64,000 nucleotides of DNA from Mesorhizobium sp. M4B.F.Ca.ET.203.01.1.1 (GCF_004791025.1 NZ_SRUO01000002.1:372001-436000); one strand, 5' to 3'. Counted from the stretch's first letter, positions 43,503 through 52,973 are shown. Notes: generated from the letters alone by a model not told the origin. Numbers and translations are program-made.

Positions 43503-44696
43503 TTGAGCTTTGCCGACGAGATCACCGTCGAGGCGTTGGAAGCCGATCCTTACCCGATCTATGCCGAACTGAGGCGCAGCGCCCCGGTCGCCTATGTTCC
43601 GGCGGTCAACCTCTGGTTCGTCACCCGCTGGAAGGATGTCGAGACCGTCGCCAAGTCGCCCGACATCTTCTCGGCGGTGGTCGGCACCTCGCCGGTCGAA
43701 CGCTCCTTCGGCAAGCCGACCATCCTGACCACCGACGGCGAGACGCACAGGGAATTGCGGCAGGGCGTCGATCCAAAATATCGGCCGCGCACCGTCGCCT
43801 CCTTTGCCGGCGACCTCGTGTGCTCTATCGCCGGGCCCTTTCTCGACCAGATCGCCGAACAGGGCACGGCGGAACTGATGGCAGACTATTTCGAGCCGGT
43901 GTCGACGCTCAGCCTGGCGCGCTCGCTCGGCCTCGACGACATCGACATGCCGACCCTGCGGCGCTGGTTCTATGGCCTCGCCCAAGGCGCCATCAATTTC
44001 GAGAACGACCCGAAGCGGCAGGAGATCGCCGATGCGATCAGCGCCGAGGTCGGCGCCGCCATCCTGCCGACGCTTGAGCGGCTCGCCCGCGAGCCAGACG
44101 ACTCGGCGCTTTCGCACATGCTGCATGACTGCATGCCGGATGGGAAAACCCGTCCGATCGATTTCCTGATGCCGAGCATCAAGGTCATCCTGCTCGGCGG
44201 CATGCAGGAGCCCGGCCATGGCGCCGGCTCGATCCTTGCCGGCCTGCTCGCCCATCCAGAACAGCTGCGGCAAGTGCTCGACGATCTTGACACCTTCGTG
44301 CCGAAGGCCGTCGACGAGGGCCTGCGCTGGGTGGCGCCGATCGGCACCCAGACGCGCCAGACGACACGCGCGGTGGAGATCGGAGGAGCCGTGATCCCCG
44401 CGGGGGCGCCGGTCGCGGCGCTGGTTTCCTCGGCCAGCCGCGACGAAAGCCGCTTCACCGACCCCGATCGTTTCGACATCCATCGCGACGAAGGCAACCA
44501 CGCCGCCTTCGGCTTCGGCCATCATTTCTGTTCCGGCCGCTTTTTCGCGCGCGAGCAAATGTGCCTGGCGCTACGGTTGTTGCTCGAGCGCTTCCCGGAC
44601 CTGAAACTGGTGCCCGGGAAGGAGCCGATCTTCCGCGGCTGGGAGTTCCGCGCGCCTACCACTCTCAATGTCGCTTTCGGAGCCGCTGCCCAATGA
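43503..44696 (+). CDS. Cytochrome P450
   Basis: A 397-residue soluble bacterial P450. The haem-ligand loop is FGFGHHFCSG with C343, and ExxR is 272-275 (EGLR). The I-helix motif reads LGGMQEPGHG (231-240): the usual acid-alcohol pair (D/E-T) that delivers protons to oxygen is replaced by E-P. I start it at TTG 43503, eight bases after GGGAG; a GTG at 43494 would overlap the ribosome site. Its stop overlaps the dehydrogenase start (ATGA), so the dehydrogenase probably oxidises an aldehyde made by this enzyme. Redox partners are not encoded nearby. Confidence 0.92.
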   Translation: MSFADEITVEALEADPYPIYAELRRSAPVAYVPAVNLWFVTRWKDVETVAKSPDIFSAVVGTSPVERSFGKPTILTTDGETHRELRQGVDPKYRPRTVASFAGDLVCSIAGPFLDQIAEQGTAELMADYFEPVSTLSLARSLGLDDIDMPTLRRWFYGLAQGAINFENDPKRQEIADAISAEVGAAILPTLERLAREPDDSALSHMLHDCMPDGKTRPIDFLMPSIKVILLGGMQEPGHGAGSILAGLLAHPEQLRQVLDDLDTFVPKAVDEGLRWVAPIGTQTRQTTRAVEIGGAVIPAGAPVAALVSSASRDESRFTDPDRFDIHRDEGNHAAFGFGHHFCSGRFFAREQMCLALRLLLERFPDLKLVPGKEPIFRGWEFRAPTTLNVAFGAAAQ

Positions 44697-46183
44697 TCAG
44701 CCAGACCACCATCGACACGCTGCGCAAGGCCGAGGTCGGCGCGCGAAATCTGTTCATCGATGGCGTCCAGACGGCAGCCGCGACCGGCGCCACCTTGCCG
44801 GTGATCTCGCCGATCGACGGACGTCCCTTCGCCAGCATCGCCGACGGCAATGCCGCCGATGTCGATCGCGCGGTGCTCGCTGCCCGCAAGGCCTTCGAGA
44901 AGGGGTCCTGGTCGCGCGCGGCTCCCGCCTTTCGCAAGAAGGTGCTGACGAGGCTCGCCGAACTGGTCGAGAAGCACGCCGACGAACTCGCCGTGCTCGG
45001 CGTGCGCGACAACGGCACCGAGATCGGCATGGCCTACAAGGCCGAGCCGCTGTCGGCGGCCGGCACCATCCGCTACTACGCCGAGGCGATCGACAAGATC
45101 TATGGCGAGATCGCGCCGACTGCCGACAATGTGCTGGGCCTGATCCACACGGAACCGCTCGGCGTCGTCGGCGTCATCGTGCCGTGGAATTTCCCACTGA
45201 TGATCGGCGCCTGGAAGATCGCGCCGGCGCTCGCCGCCGGCAACTCGATCGTCGTCAAGCCGCCGGAAATCGCTTCGCTGACGCTGCTGCGGCTGGCCGA
45301 GCTTGCTGCCGAGGCCGGGTTGCCGGAAGGCGTTTTCAATGTCGTCACCGGTCGCGGCGCGGTGGCCGGCGAGGCGCTCGGCCTGCACATGGATGTCGAC
45401 GCGATTGCCTTCACAGGTTCCGGTCCGGTCGGCCGCCGCCTGCTCGACTATTCGGCGCGCTCCAATTTGAAGCGCGTCTTCCTCGAGCTCGGCGGCAAGT
45501 CGCCCAACATCGTCTTTGCCGACGCGCCGGACCTGAAGCAGGCAGCGACCGTGTCGGCCAACGGCATCTTCCGCAATTCCGGCCAGGTCTGCGTCGCCGG
45601 TTCGCGCCTGCTCGTCCAGGCGTCGATCTACGATCGCTTCATGGACGAGCTCCTCAAGGCAACCGCCAGGCTGAAGGTCGGCGATCCGCTCGATCTCGGC
45701 AGCGACATCGGCGCGGTGTCGAGCGCAGAGCAACTCGACAAGAACCTCGGTTTCGTCACCAAGGCGGCGGAGGAGGGCGCCCGCCTCGTCACCGGCGGCG
45801 AGCGCATCCTGACCGAGACCGGCGGCAGCTACATGGCGCCGACCATCTTCGAGAACGTGACGCGGGACATGCAAATCGCCCGCGAGGAAGTGTTCGGGCC
45901 CGTGCTCGGCGTCATGCGCTTCGATACCGAGGAGGAAGCGGTGAGCCTTGCCAACTCCACCGTCTACGGGCTGGCTTCCGCCGTGTGGACATCGAACCTG
46001 TCGACCGCGCACCGCATGGTGCGCGCCATCAATGCCGGCGTCGTCCATGTCAACACCTATGGCGGCGCCGACATCACCGTGCCGCTCGGCGGCGTCAAGC
46101 AGTCCGGCTTCGGCCGCGACAAGTCGCTGCACGCCGTCGAGAAATACACCGACCTGAAGACCGCCTGGATCGCGCTCGGCTGA
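44693..46183 (+). CDS. NAD(P)-dependent aldehyde dehydrogenase
   Basis: A 496-residue class I-like aldehyde dehydrogenase. It has catalytic C300 (NSGQVCVAGSR), base E265 (FLELGGKSPN) and the cofactor block VIVPWNFPLMIGAWK. Relatives include PuuC-type gamma-glutamylaminobutyraldehyde and betaine aldehyde dehydrogenases. Translation is coupled to the P450 by an ATGA overlap. With the permease, P450 and aminotransferase it suggests breakdown of an amine or N-alkyl compound. Confidence 0.92.
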   Translation: MISQTTIDTLRKAEVGARNLFIDGVQTAAATGATLPVISPIDGRPFASIADGNAADVDRAVLAARKAFEKGSWSRAAPAFRKKVLTRLAELVEKHADELAVLGVRDNGTEIGMAYKAEPLSAAGTIRYYAEAIDKIYGEIAPTADNVLGLIHTEPLGVVGVIVPWNFPLMIGAWKIAPALAAGNSIVVKPPEIASLTLLRLAELAAEAGLPEGVFNVVTGRGAVAGEALGLHMDVDAIAFTGSGPVGRRLLDYSARSNLKRVFLELGGKSPNIVFADAPDLKQAATVSANGIFRNSGQVCVAGSRLLVQASIYDRFMDELLKATARLKVGDPLDLGSDIGAVSSAEQLDKNLGFVTKAAEEGARLVTGGERILTETGGSYMAPTIFENVTRDMQIAREEVFGPVLGVMRFDTEEEAVSLANSTVYGLASAVWTSNLSTAHRMVRAINAGVVHVNTYGGADITVPLGGVKQSGFGRDKSLHAVEKYTDLKTAWIALG

Positions 46184-46190
46184 CGGCGGT

Positions 46191-46757
46191 CTAACGCTGC
46201 TGGATCAGTGTCCGCGCCGCATCCGCTCCCGCCGAAAGGATGCGATCCGACAACTCCGTGCCTTCGACCGCGCGGGCCAGTTGCAGCGCGCCGATGAGCG
46301 TCGCAAAGACGCCCAGCGCCACGCCTTCCGGATCCTTGCCCGGCGGCAAAGCGGCGGACACCTGGCTCACCAGTGACAGGAAGCGCTCGGTATAGACCTG
46401 GCGGGTTTCAGGCGGCTGGCGCGCTATCTCCGGCAGCAGCGCGGCGGACGCGCAGCCCTTGTCCGGATTGTCCCGATGCGCGGCCGACAGATATGCCCCT
46501 ATGGCCATTTCGGGACCGCCCGAAGCCAACAACTCCTGCATTTGCTGCGACTGGGTATCGAGGGCCGCCGCCACGCTTTCGCGGACAAGTTCCGCCTTCG
46601 ACTGAAAGTGCGGATAGAAGGCGCCGTTCGTCAGCCCGGCGTCGCTCATGATGGTCGCCAGTCCGGACGCGGCGATGCCGTCGCTTCGAAAGCGTTCGGC
46701 GGCGACTTCCATGATCCGGCCGCGTGAGGCGTCCTTCCGGCCCTTTTCATAGCGCAT
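46191..46757 (-). CDS. TetR-family transcriptional regulator
   Basis: A 188-residue repressor. The N-terminal helix-turn-helix is SGLATIMSDAGLTNGAFYPHF, quoted here from residue 31 in part (LTNGAFYPHFQSKAELV); the C-terminal domain resembles the TetR_C_33-like group found beside SDR and NADPH-oxidoreductase genes. It is divergent from an SDR gene across a gap with a 16-bp palindrome. It probably represses itself and the SDR. Confidence 0.9.
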   Translation of the reverse strand: MRYEKGRKDASRGRIMEVAAERFRSDGIAASGLATIMSDAGLTNGAFYPHFQSKAELVRESVAAALDTQSQQMQELLASGGPEMAIGAYLSAAHRDNPDKGCASAALLPEIARQPPETRQVYTERFLSLVSQVSAALPPGKDPEGVALGVFATLIGALQLARAVEGTELSDRILSAGADAARTLIQQR

Positions 46758-46781
46758 GGCTGCACGTCCTTTCGGCTATTG

Positions 46782-46797
46782 CATTATGATCATAATG
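46782..46797. promoter_or_regulatory. TetR-type operator
   Basis: A perfect 16-bp palindrome, CATTATGATCATAATG, lies 25 bp upstream of the TetR start and 64 bp before the SDR start. Perfect symmetry and the divergent position fit a TetR dimer site. Confidence 0.7.
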
Positions 46798-46860
46798 TGT
46801 TATTATACTCGTAATTTAATGGGCTGGAAAGAGCCGGCCTTGGTGATCTTGGAGTATGAC

Positions 46861-47676
46861 ATGAGCGCGAATTCCGGAAAGACCGCTATCGTGACCGGAG
46901 CCTCGTCGGGCATCGGCTGGGCCAGCGCCGAGGCCTTGGCCCAGGCGGGGTTCACCGTTTTCGGGACGAGCCGCCGCGCGGCCGGCAACGGCCCGGAAGG
47001 GGTGACCATGCTGGCCTGCGACGTGACCGACGGCGATGCCGTCGCGGCGCTCATATCGACGGTGCTCTCGCGCACCGGCCGGATCGACGTGCTGGTCAAC
47101 AATGCCGGCGTCGGCATGCTTGGCGGCGCCGAGGAATTCTCGATCGCGCAGGTACAGGGCTTGTTCGACGTCAATCTGTTTGGCGTCGTGCGTATGACCA
47201 ACGCGGTATTGCCGTCGATGCGGCGGCATGGCGAAGGGCGCATCATCAACATCGGCTCGATATTGGGTCTCGTGCCGGCGCCGTATTCGGCCCACTATTC
47301 GGCGGCCAAGCACGCGATCGAGGGCTATTCGGAATCGCTCGATCACGAGGTTCGTGCCTTCAACATTCGCGTCTCCGTCATCGAGCCGGCATTCGTGCGC
47401 ACCGTCTTCGACCAGAACGGGATCGAGCCGGATTCCCCGTTGCAGGAATATGATCGGGCGCGCGCCGGGGTCGACGCCCTGCTTCGCGATGTGATGCCGA
47501 AGGCCGACCGGCCGGAAGTGGTGGCGGATGTGATCGTCAAGGCCGCGACCGATGCCCGTCCGCGGCGGCGCTACACCGCCGGCAAGGCCGCGCGGCAGGT
47601 CAGCATGCTGCGCCGCTTTGTCCCCGCCGAGATGTTCGACAAGAGCTTGCGCAAGCAGTTCCGCTTGCCGGTCTGA
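46861..47676 (+). CDS. SDR-family oxidoreductase
   Basis: A 271-residue classical short-chain dehydrogenase. It shows TGASSGIG (cofactor), NNAG, and the catalytic Ser in INIGSILG with YSAAK (Y and K of YxxxK). The ATG at 46861 follows TTGGAG by six bases; the long upstream frame crosses the operator region and is not used. It is divergent from the TetR gene and followed 66 bp later by a quinone-oxidoreductase-like gene. Confidence 0.92.
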   Translation: MSANSGKTAIVTGASSGIGWASAEALAQAGFTVFGTSRRAAGNGPEGVTMLACDVTDGDAVAALISTVLSRTGRIDVLVNNAGVGMLGGAEEFSIAQVQGLFDVNLFGVVRMTNAVLPSMRRHGEGRIINIGSILGLVPAPYSAHYSAAKHAIEGYSESLDHEVRAFNIRVSVIEPAFVRTVFDQNGIEPDSPLQEYDRARAGVDALLRDVMPKADRPEVVADVIVKAATDARPRRRYTAGKAARQVSMLRRFVPAEMFDKSLRKQFRLPV

Positions 47677-47742
47677 TCAGGCGCAGGGCAGGGGGATGCT
47701 CACCGTGCGGCACACCAAAACCACTTTCAGGAAGTTACTGCC

Positions 47743-48744
47743 ATGAAGGCATTCGTTGTCGACAAATATAACAAGAAGGGCATCCTGCGGCTGGCCGAGA
47801 TGCCGGAGCTGAAGCTCGGGGACAGCGATGTCCTGGTCGAGATCCATGCGGCGGCGGTGAACCTTCTCGATTCCAAGGTCAGGACCGGAGAGTTCAAGCT
47901 CATCCTGCCCTATAGCCGGCCCTTCATCCTCGGCCACGACGTGGCCGGCAAGGTCATCCGCGTGGGATCGAAAGTTCGCAGGTTCAAACCTGGCGACGAG
48001 GTCTATGCGCGGCCGCGCGATGGGCGGATCGGGGCATTCGCCGAGTTCATCGCCATCGATGAAGCCGACGTCGCCTTGAAGCCCAGCAATCTCAGCATGG
48101 AGGAGGCGGCCTCGATCCCCCTGGTCGGTCTGACCGCCTGGCAGGTGCTCGTTGAACGGGCAAAGCTGAGCAAAGGACAGAAGGTCTTCATCCAGGCCGG
48201 CTCCGGCGGCGTCGGCATATTCGCGATCCAGCTGGCAAAGCATCTCGGCGCGACCGTTGCGACGACGGCGAGCGCAAAAAGCGCTGCCCTGGTCAAGGGC
48301 CTCGGCGCCGATGTCGTCGTCGACTACCGGAAAGACGACTTCGAAAAAATCCTGTCGGGCTACGATATCGTTGTGAACAGCCAGGACGCCCAAACGCTCG
48401 AAAAGTCGCTCACTGTGCTCAAACCCGGCGGCAAGCTCATCTCGATCTCCGGCCCGCCGGATCCCGAATTCGCCAGGGAAAAGGGGTTGAACCTGGTGCT
48501 GAGGACGCTCCTGCGCCTTCTAAGCCGCGCCATTCGGTCCAAAGCCAGGCGCCGTGGCGTGAGCTTTTCGTTCCTGTTCATGTGGGCGCAGGGCGACCAG
48601 TTGGGCAAGATCACCGCCCTCATCGAATCCGGCGCGATCCGCCCGGTTGTCGATCGGATCTTTCCCTTCGAAGCGACCAACGAGGCTCTGGCCTACGTCG
48701 AAACGGGACGCGCCAAGGGCAAGGTCGTCATCAAGGTCAGATAG
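47743..48744 (+). CDS. NADPH:quinone oxidoreductase-like zinc-independent alcohol dehydrogenase
   Basis: A 333-residue medium-chain reductase. It has the N-terminal GroES-like part (ILGHDVAGKVIRVGSKV), the nucleotide loop AGSGGVGIFAIQLAK and no zinc-binding cysteines, as in QOR/reticulon-4-interacting-like enzymes. It reduces quinones or enones with NADPH. AGGAAG precedes the ATG by nine bases. It probably shares a transcript with the SDR. Confidence 0.9.
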   Translation: MKAFVVDKYNKKGILRLAEMPELKLGDSDVLVEIHAAAVNLLDSKVRTGEFKLILPYSRPFILGHDVAGKVIRVGSKVRRFKPGDEVYARPRDGRIGAFAEFIAIDEADVALKPSNLSMEEAASIPLVGLTAWQVLVERAKLSKGQKVFIQAGSGGVGIFAIQLAKHLGATVATTASAKSAALVKGLGADVVVDYRKDDFEKILSGYDIVVNSQDAQTLEKSLTVLKPGGKLISISGPPDPEFAREKGLNLVLRTLLRLLSRAIRSKARRRGVSFSFLFMWAQGDQLGKITALIESGAIRPVVDRIFPFEATNEALAYVETGRAKGKVVIKVR

Positions 48745-48784
48745 CGGCATCCTGGGCGTGCGCGGCTTTTGGAGCGCGATGCGC

Positions 48785-49675
48785 TCAGACGGCGATTTGA
48801 AGCGTCCCGTAGCGCTTTACTTCGGCCTCGATCTCCCTGACCAGCGTCTCCAGCGCGGGGTTTCGGGGGCTGCGCGCGCGCCTGACAATATAAGCCAGGT
48901 CTGGAGGCTTGGGGAATTTGTGGTCGACTATCTCCATATCGGGCTGCAGGTGCCGCTGACTCAAGAGTGCGACGCCGAGCCCGGCGGTCACGCCTGCAAT
49001 GATCCCGGCTGCGCTGGAGCATTCGAACACGGTCTCGAACACCGTGCCCTCGTCCTGCCCGACGTCCATGCCCCAGCGCCGGAAGAAGCAGTCTTCATCG
49101 AAGGACAGGAATGGGACCGGCTTCCCGTTCGACAGAGCCAGGTCGCCCGATTTCACCCAATGCAGCGTCTCGCGAAACAGGAGGATATCGGCGGGCCGGA
49201 CCTCGTGCTGGAACACCTGGATGATGGCGGCATCAAGAGCTCCTTGGCTGAGCTGCTCCTGCAGGACGAGGCTCATGCGCACATGCGTGCGGACGCTCAC
49301 CTCCGGGTAGAGCCGGCGAAACCGGCCAAGAATGCGCGAAAGGTCGGTGCAGGTCGTATCCTCGGTCATTCCCAGCGCAATCTTGCCCTGCAACGTGCTT
49401 TTCGACAGGCTCAGGACCGCCTCGTCATGGATGCCCAGAATGCGCCGCGCATAACCAAGCAAATCCAGTCCGGCCGTGGTAAACATCGGCGCGTTTGCCT
49501 TCCGAGCGAGGATTTCGCAGTCGAGGCTCGCTTCCAGTCTCCTGATCTTGTGGCTGACCGCCGACTGCGACAAGCCGAGGATCTCGGCAGCGCGCGTGAC
49601 GCCGCCATGCTTCTCGATCGCGACCAGTGCGCGCAAGGCGTCGACATCCAGGCGGCGGCTCATCACTCCAGCCAT
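48785..49675 (-). CDS. LysR-family transcriptional regulator
   Basis: A 296-residue regulator: N-terminal winged helix (GGVTRAAEILGLSQSAVSHK) and a type 2 periplasmic-binding effector domain. ATG 49675 follows GAGGA by about seven bases. It is divergent from the frameshifted EamA-family gene over 207 bp, which suggests it controlled that exporter. Effector unknown. Confidence 0.9.
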   Translation of the reverse strand: MAGVMSRRLDVDALRALVAIEKHGGVTRAAEILGLSQSAVSHKIRRLEASLDCEILARKANAPMFTTAGLDLLGYARRILGIHDEAVLSLSKSTLQGKIALGMTEDTTCTDLSRILGRFRRLYPEVSVRTHVRMSLVLQEQLSQGALDAAIIQVFQHEVRPADILLFRETLHWVKSGDLALSNGKPVPFLSFDEDCFFRRWGMDVGQDEGTVFETVFECSSAAGIIAGVTAGLGVALLSQRHLQPDMEIVDHKFPKPPDLAYIVRRARSPRNPALETLVREIEAEVKRYGTLQIAV

Positions 49676-49882
49676 GACAATCCTCAATCGAAACCAATGC
49701 GATACGCCGATTTCTGATCCGGCGACGCTTTTCAGGCAAGCCAGTATGCTGATTTAGCGGCTATTTCATGATCGTATCGAAATTTGTCATATGCAAACGT
49801 GCGTGCTTGTCGCCAATAGTCAGCGCCAAAATTGGCCGTGATCCGCTTCTCGGAGCTACGGGCGCCTGACCAAAGAGATCCC

Positions 49883-50810
49883 ATGACGCTCCTGCACAGC
49901 AAAGCCCATCGCCTCGTGTGGCCAATGATGGCGACGGCCCTGGTGGTAAGCTGGAGTTCTGGCTTCGTCGGCATCCGCTACACCAGCGAGAATGCCGATG
50001 TCATGCTGGTCCTGTTCTGGCGGACCCTGATGTCGGGATTGATTCTTTTGCCATTTGCTCTGCTGATCGGGCCGCGCATAGGCGCACGTGCCCTGGTCGA
50101 GCAGATGGTCTTCGGCGTGGCGATGATGTTCCTCTATCTGGGCGGATTCGCGCTTGCCATCGGTCAGCGCGTGCCGACCGGCCTTGTCGCGCTGATTTCC
50201 GATCTTGTCCCTCTCGCCATCGCAGCCTTGTCGCAGCCGGTTCTGGGGCAGCGATTGACCGGGCGACAATGGATCGGAACGGCTCTCGGAGTGACAGGCG
50301 TGCTCGTCGTCTCGCTGGACAGCCTGGAGCCTCGGGACGGCCCCGGCCTGGGCCTATGTGTTGACAGTCGCTTCCATGATGGTTCTGGCGCTGGCAACGG
50401 TGGTGCAGAAGCGGATGGGGACGATCAATATGCCCATCCATCAGAGCCTATGCATTCAATGCCTGACGGCGGCGATCCTTTTCGCCGCCTGCGCCGAAAG
50501 GAATGGCGGGCTGATGCCGCCCCTCGATGCCCGATTCGGGTTTGGCATCGCCTGGCTGGTGCTGTTTTCGACCTTCTTTTGCTACAGCACCTATTATGTG
50601 AGCCTGCGCCTCTACACGGCCTCGCAGGTCAGCAGTGTGATCTATCTCAGCCCACCGGTGACGATGCTCTGGGGCTGGTCGATGTTCGGCGAGCCGCTTT
50701 CGACGGCGATGTTCGTTGGCCTTGCGGTGACACTGTTCGGTGTCTGGTTCACGTCGTCGCGCAGCGCAGCGTGGAAGGACCTGGAGCTCGGTCAGCAGCA
50801 TATCGGATGA
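49883..50810 (+). pseudogene. EamA/DMT-family exporter, broken by a frameshift
   Basis: Two overlapping frames together encode a ten-helix drug/metabolite exporter of about 309 residues. The first frame (from ATG 49883, MTLLHSKAHRLVWPM) covers the first EamA half to LVVSLDSLEPRDG. The second, up to 50810, continues with AWAYVLTVASMMVLALATVV. The break is at CCCC, 50341-50344: removing one C restores GAC-GGC-CCG-GCC-TGG. It is a genuine indel or a sequencing error in a homopolymer. Both halves are otherwise intact, so the mutation would be recent. Confidence 0.85.
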
Positions 50811-50878
50811 TCAGTCGATGACGGCTCGTGCGATCACGCCAGTGTCGATCCAATCATGGACATCAAGGAGGTGAACCT

Positions 50879-51604
50879 ATGAAGCTCACGGATTTCAAAG
50901 CCCTGACCTTCGATTGCTACGGCACGCTTATAGACTGGGAATCCGGCATGATCGACGGCCTGAAGCCGTTGACCGAACGGGCTGGCCGCGGCTTGAGCCG
51001 GAACGAGATTCTGGAGGCGCACGCCCGGCACGAATCCAGTCAGCAGAAATGGACACCGGGGAAACGCTACCGCGACCTCCTGCCGATCGTTTACAAGCGA
51101 CTTGCGGAGGAATGGGGTGTCATCGTCACCCGCGAGGAATGTGTGGCGTATGGCGAAAGCGTGAAGGATTGGCCGGCTTTTAGCGACTCCGCACAGGCCT
51201 TGCAGTATCTCAAAAGGCACTACAAGCTGGTCATCCTCTCCAACGTCGACAACAAGAGCTTTTCGTTTAGCAACAAGAAGCTCGGCGTGGATTTCGATGC
51301 GATCTATACGGCGGAGGATATCGGCTCCTACAAGCCTTCCGACCGGAACTTCGACTATATGCTCGAAAAGCTCGGGACAATCGGGCTCGAGAAGCGACAG
51401 ATCCTGCACACGGCGGAAAGCATGTTCCACGATCACGCTCCCGCCAACCGGTTCGGCCTGACATCGTGCTGGATCTATCGCCGGCATGCGGATCAGGGCT
51501 TCGGTGCCACGATGAACCCCGGCGACGTACCGACGGTGGATTTCCGCTTCGACAGCATGGCCGATCTGGTGAAGGCGCATGCTGAAGAATTGCGGCGTGG
51601 CTGA
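50879..51604 (+). CDS. Haloacid dehalogenase type II-like HAD hydrolase
   Basis: A 241-residue HAD protein. Motif I is FDCYGTLIDW with the nucleophile Asp, motif II VILSNVD, motif III lysine in IGSYKPSDRNFDY, and motif IV ILHTAESMFHDHAPA. This matches the type II haloacid dehalogenase group. The ATG has an excellent AAGGAGGTG eight bases upstream. It may act on halo-acids or phosphates; no partner gene points to one. Confidence 0.88.
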   Translation: MKLTDFKALTFDCYGTLIDWESGMIDGLKPLTERAGRGLSRNEILEAHARHESSQQKWTPGKRYRDLLPIVYKRLAEEWGVIVTREECVAYGESVKDWPAFSDSAQALQYLKRHYKLVILSNVDNKSFSFSNKKLGVDFDAIYTAEDIGSYKPSDRNFDYMLEKLGTIGLEKRQILHTAESMFHDHAPANRFGLTSCWIYRRHADQGFGATMNPGDVPTVDFRFDSMADLVKAHAEELRRG

Positions 51605-51644
51605 TAGCTGAGCCGCCGGGCCGCTATTGCGTGACACCGCGCCC

Positions 51645-51703
51645 GCAGAAGCGGTCGTTCGACAATGTCCAATTTTGACCAAGGCCGTCGTTCGTTATGA
51701 CCC
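51645..51703. repeat. Short dispersed repeat, copy 1
   Basis: The stretch containing GTTCGACAATGTCCAATTTT at 51657-51676, then GACC, resembles a second stretch near 57706-57730 (GTTCGCTAATGTCCGATTCT then GACCC). Both lie in non-coding gaps downstream of genes. Two divergent copies suggest a dispersed intergenic element of unknown role. Confidence 0.45.
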
Positions 51704-51727
51704 GCAAAGGCCACGCCGCCAGCCTCT

Positions 51728-52876
51728 TCACCCCAGCAAATTGCGCGCCGTGCGCATGAAGATCCTCGATCCGATCGGGATCAGGTCGTCCGGAAAATCA
51801 TAGTCCGGATTGTGCAGCGCCGGGTAGCGCTCGCCGGCGCCGAGGAAGAACATCGCCGACTTGGCGCTGTGGCCGAACAGGCCGAAATCCTCCGAGGCGC
51901 GCATCGGCAGGGCTTCTTCGCCGTGCACGACGCTCTCTTCGTCGAGGGCGCGGCGCAGGTGCTCCACCGCGTCCGGTGCGTTGATGCTGGCGACGAAGAT
52001 CTCGTGGTAGTCGGAGCTTACGGCAAGGCCATGCCGGCCGGCGATTTCCGCGGCCAGCGCTTCCGCCGCGGCGCAGAGATCCGCCATGCGCTCGTCGCGC
52101 CGGGTGCGCAGCGTCGCCCAGACTTCTGCATGAGCGGGCGCGATGCCGAACACGGCTTCGCCCATCTCGGCATGGGTGACGGTCACCATGGAAAAATCGT
52201 CGTCGGCGAAGCTGCCGCGCCCGAGCGCCGGCAGCGCCGGCATCAGCTCGCTGATCGCCAGCATCGGCGAGACGCCGGTCTCCGGCATCGAGGAATGCGC
52301 GGTCTTGCCCTCCAGCACGATGCGCATGCCGCGCGAGGCGCAGTTGACCACGCCGCTCTTCAGCCGCACCTCGCCGAACGGCACGCCGGGCAGATTGTGC
52401 AGCGAGAAGGCGAAATCCGGCGCGATCTCGCCGAAGCGCGGATCGGCGACGACGCCGGCCGCGCCATTGCCGGTCTCTTCCGCCGGCTGGAACATCAGCA
52501 CGACGCGGCCGCTTGCCGGCCGCTCGCGCCCGAGCTGACGGCCGAGCGCGGCCAGGATCGCGGTGTGTCCGTCATGGCCGCACATATGCGACTTGCCCGG
52601 CACCTGCGAGGCATGCGGCACGCCGGACAGTTCCTCGATCGGCAGCGCATCGAGTTCGGAGCGGAACAGCACGGTCGGGCCGGCCCGGCCGCTGTCGTAG
52701 ACCGCCGCGACGCCGTGCCCGCCCAATCCGGTCAGCACCTTGTCCGGCCGCGTATCGGCGAGGAAGGAGACGACTTCCTTTGCCGTTTTCTCCTCCTCGT
52801 TCGAAATCTCCGGCTGCCGGTGCAGCTTGCGCCGCCACGCGGTCAGCTCGACAATATCCCGATTGGTCAGGGTCAT
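51728..52876 (-). CDS. M20-family amidohydrolase
   Basis: A 382-residue metallo-hydrolase of the M20D (hippurate hydrolase/IAA-amino acid hydrolase) group. The metal-binding cysteine and histidine are in HMCGHDGHTA, the catalytic Glu pair in FQPAEETGNG, and HNLPG and MRASEDFGLF supply further ligands. Start 52876 has GGAGG ten bases upstream. It removes acyl groups from amino acids or similar amides. It stands alone, with no clear operon partner. Confidence 0.92.
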   Translation of the reverse strand: MTLTNRDIVELTAWRRKLHRQPEISNEEEKTAKEVVSFLADTRPDKVLTGLGGHGVAAVYDSGRAGPTVLFRSELDALPIEELSGVPHASQVPGKSHMCGHDGHTAILAALGRQLGRERPASGRVVLMFQPAEETGNGAAGVVADPRFGEIAPDFAFSLHNLPGVPFGEVRLKSGVVNCASRGMRIVLEGKTAHSSMPETGVSPMLAISELMPALPALGRGSFADDDFSMVTVTHAEMGEAVFGIAPAHAEVWATLRTRRDERMADLCAAAEALAAEIAGRHGLAVSSDYHEIFVASINAPDAVEHLRRALDEESVVHGEEALPMRASEDFGLFGHSAKSAMFFLGAGERYPALHNPDYDFPDDLIPIGSRIFMRTARNLLG

Positions 52877-52973
52877 GCTTCTTGGCCTCCGATGACGACT
52901 TGCTAGCGACAAATGGCCGTGCCCGCCACGGCCATCGTCCGGGCTTGGGCGGGGCCAGGCCTGGCCACCGGCC

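Noticed and set aside
42033..44558. 841-residue minus-strand frame opposite the permease and P450 genes
   Set aside because: Same kind of shadow; the plus-strand genes have complete motifs and ribosome sites.
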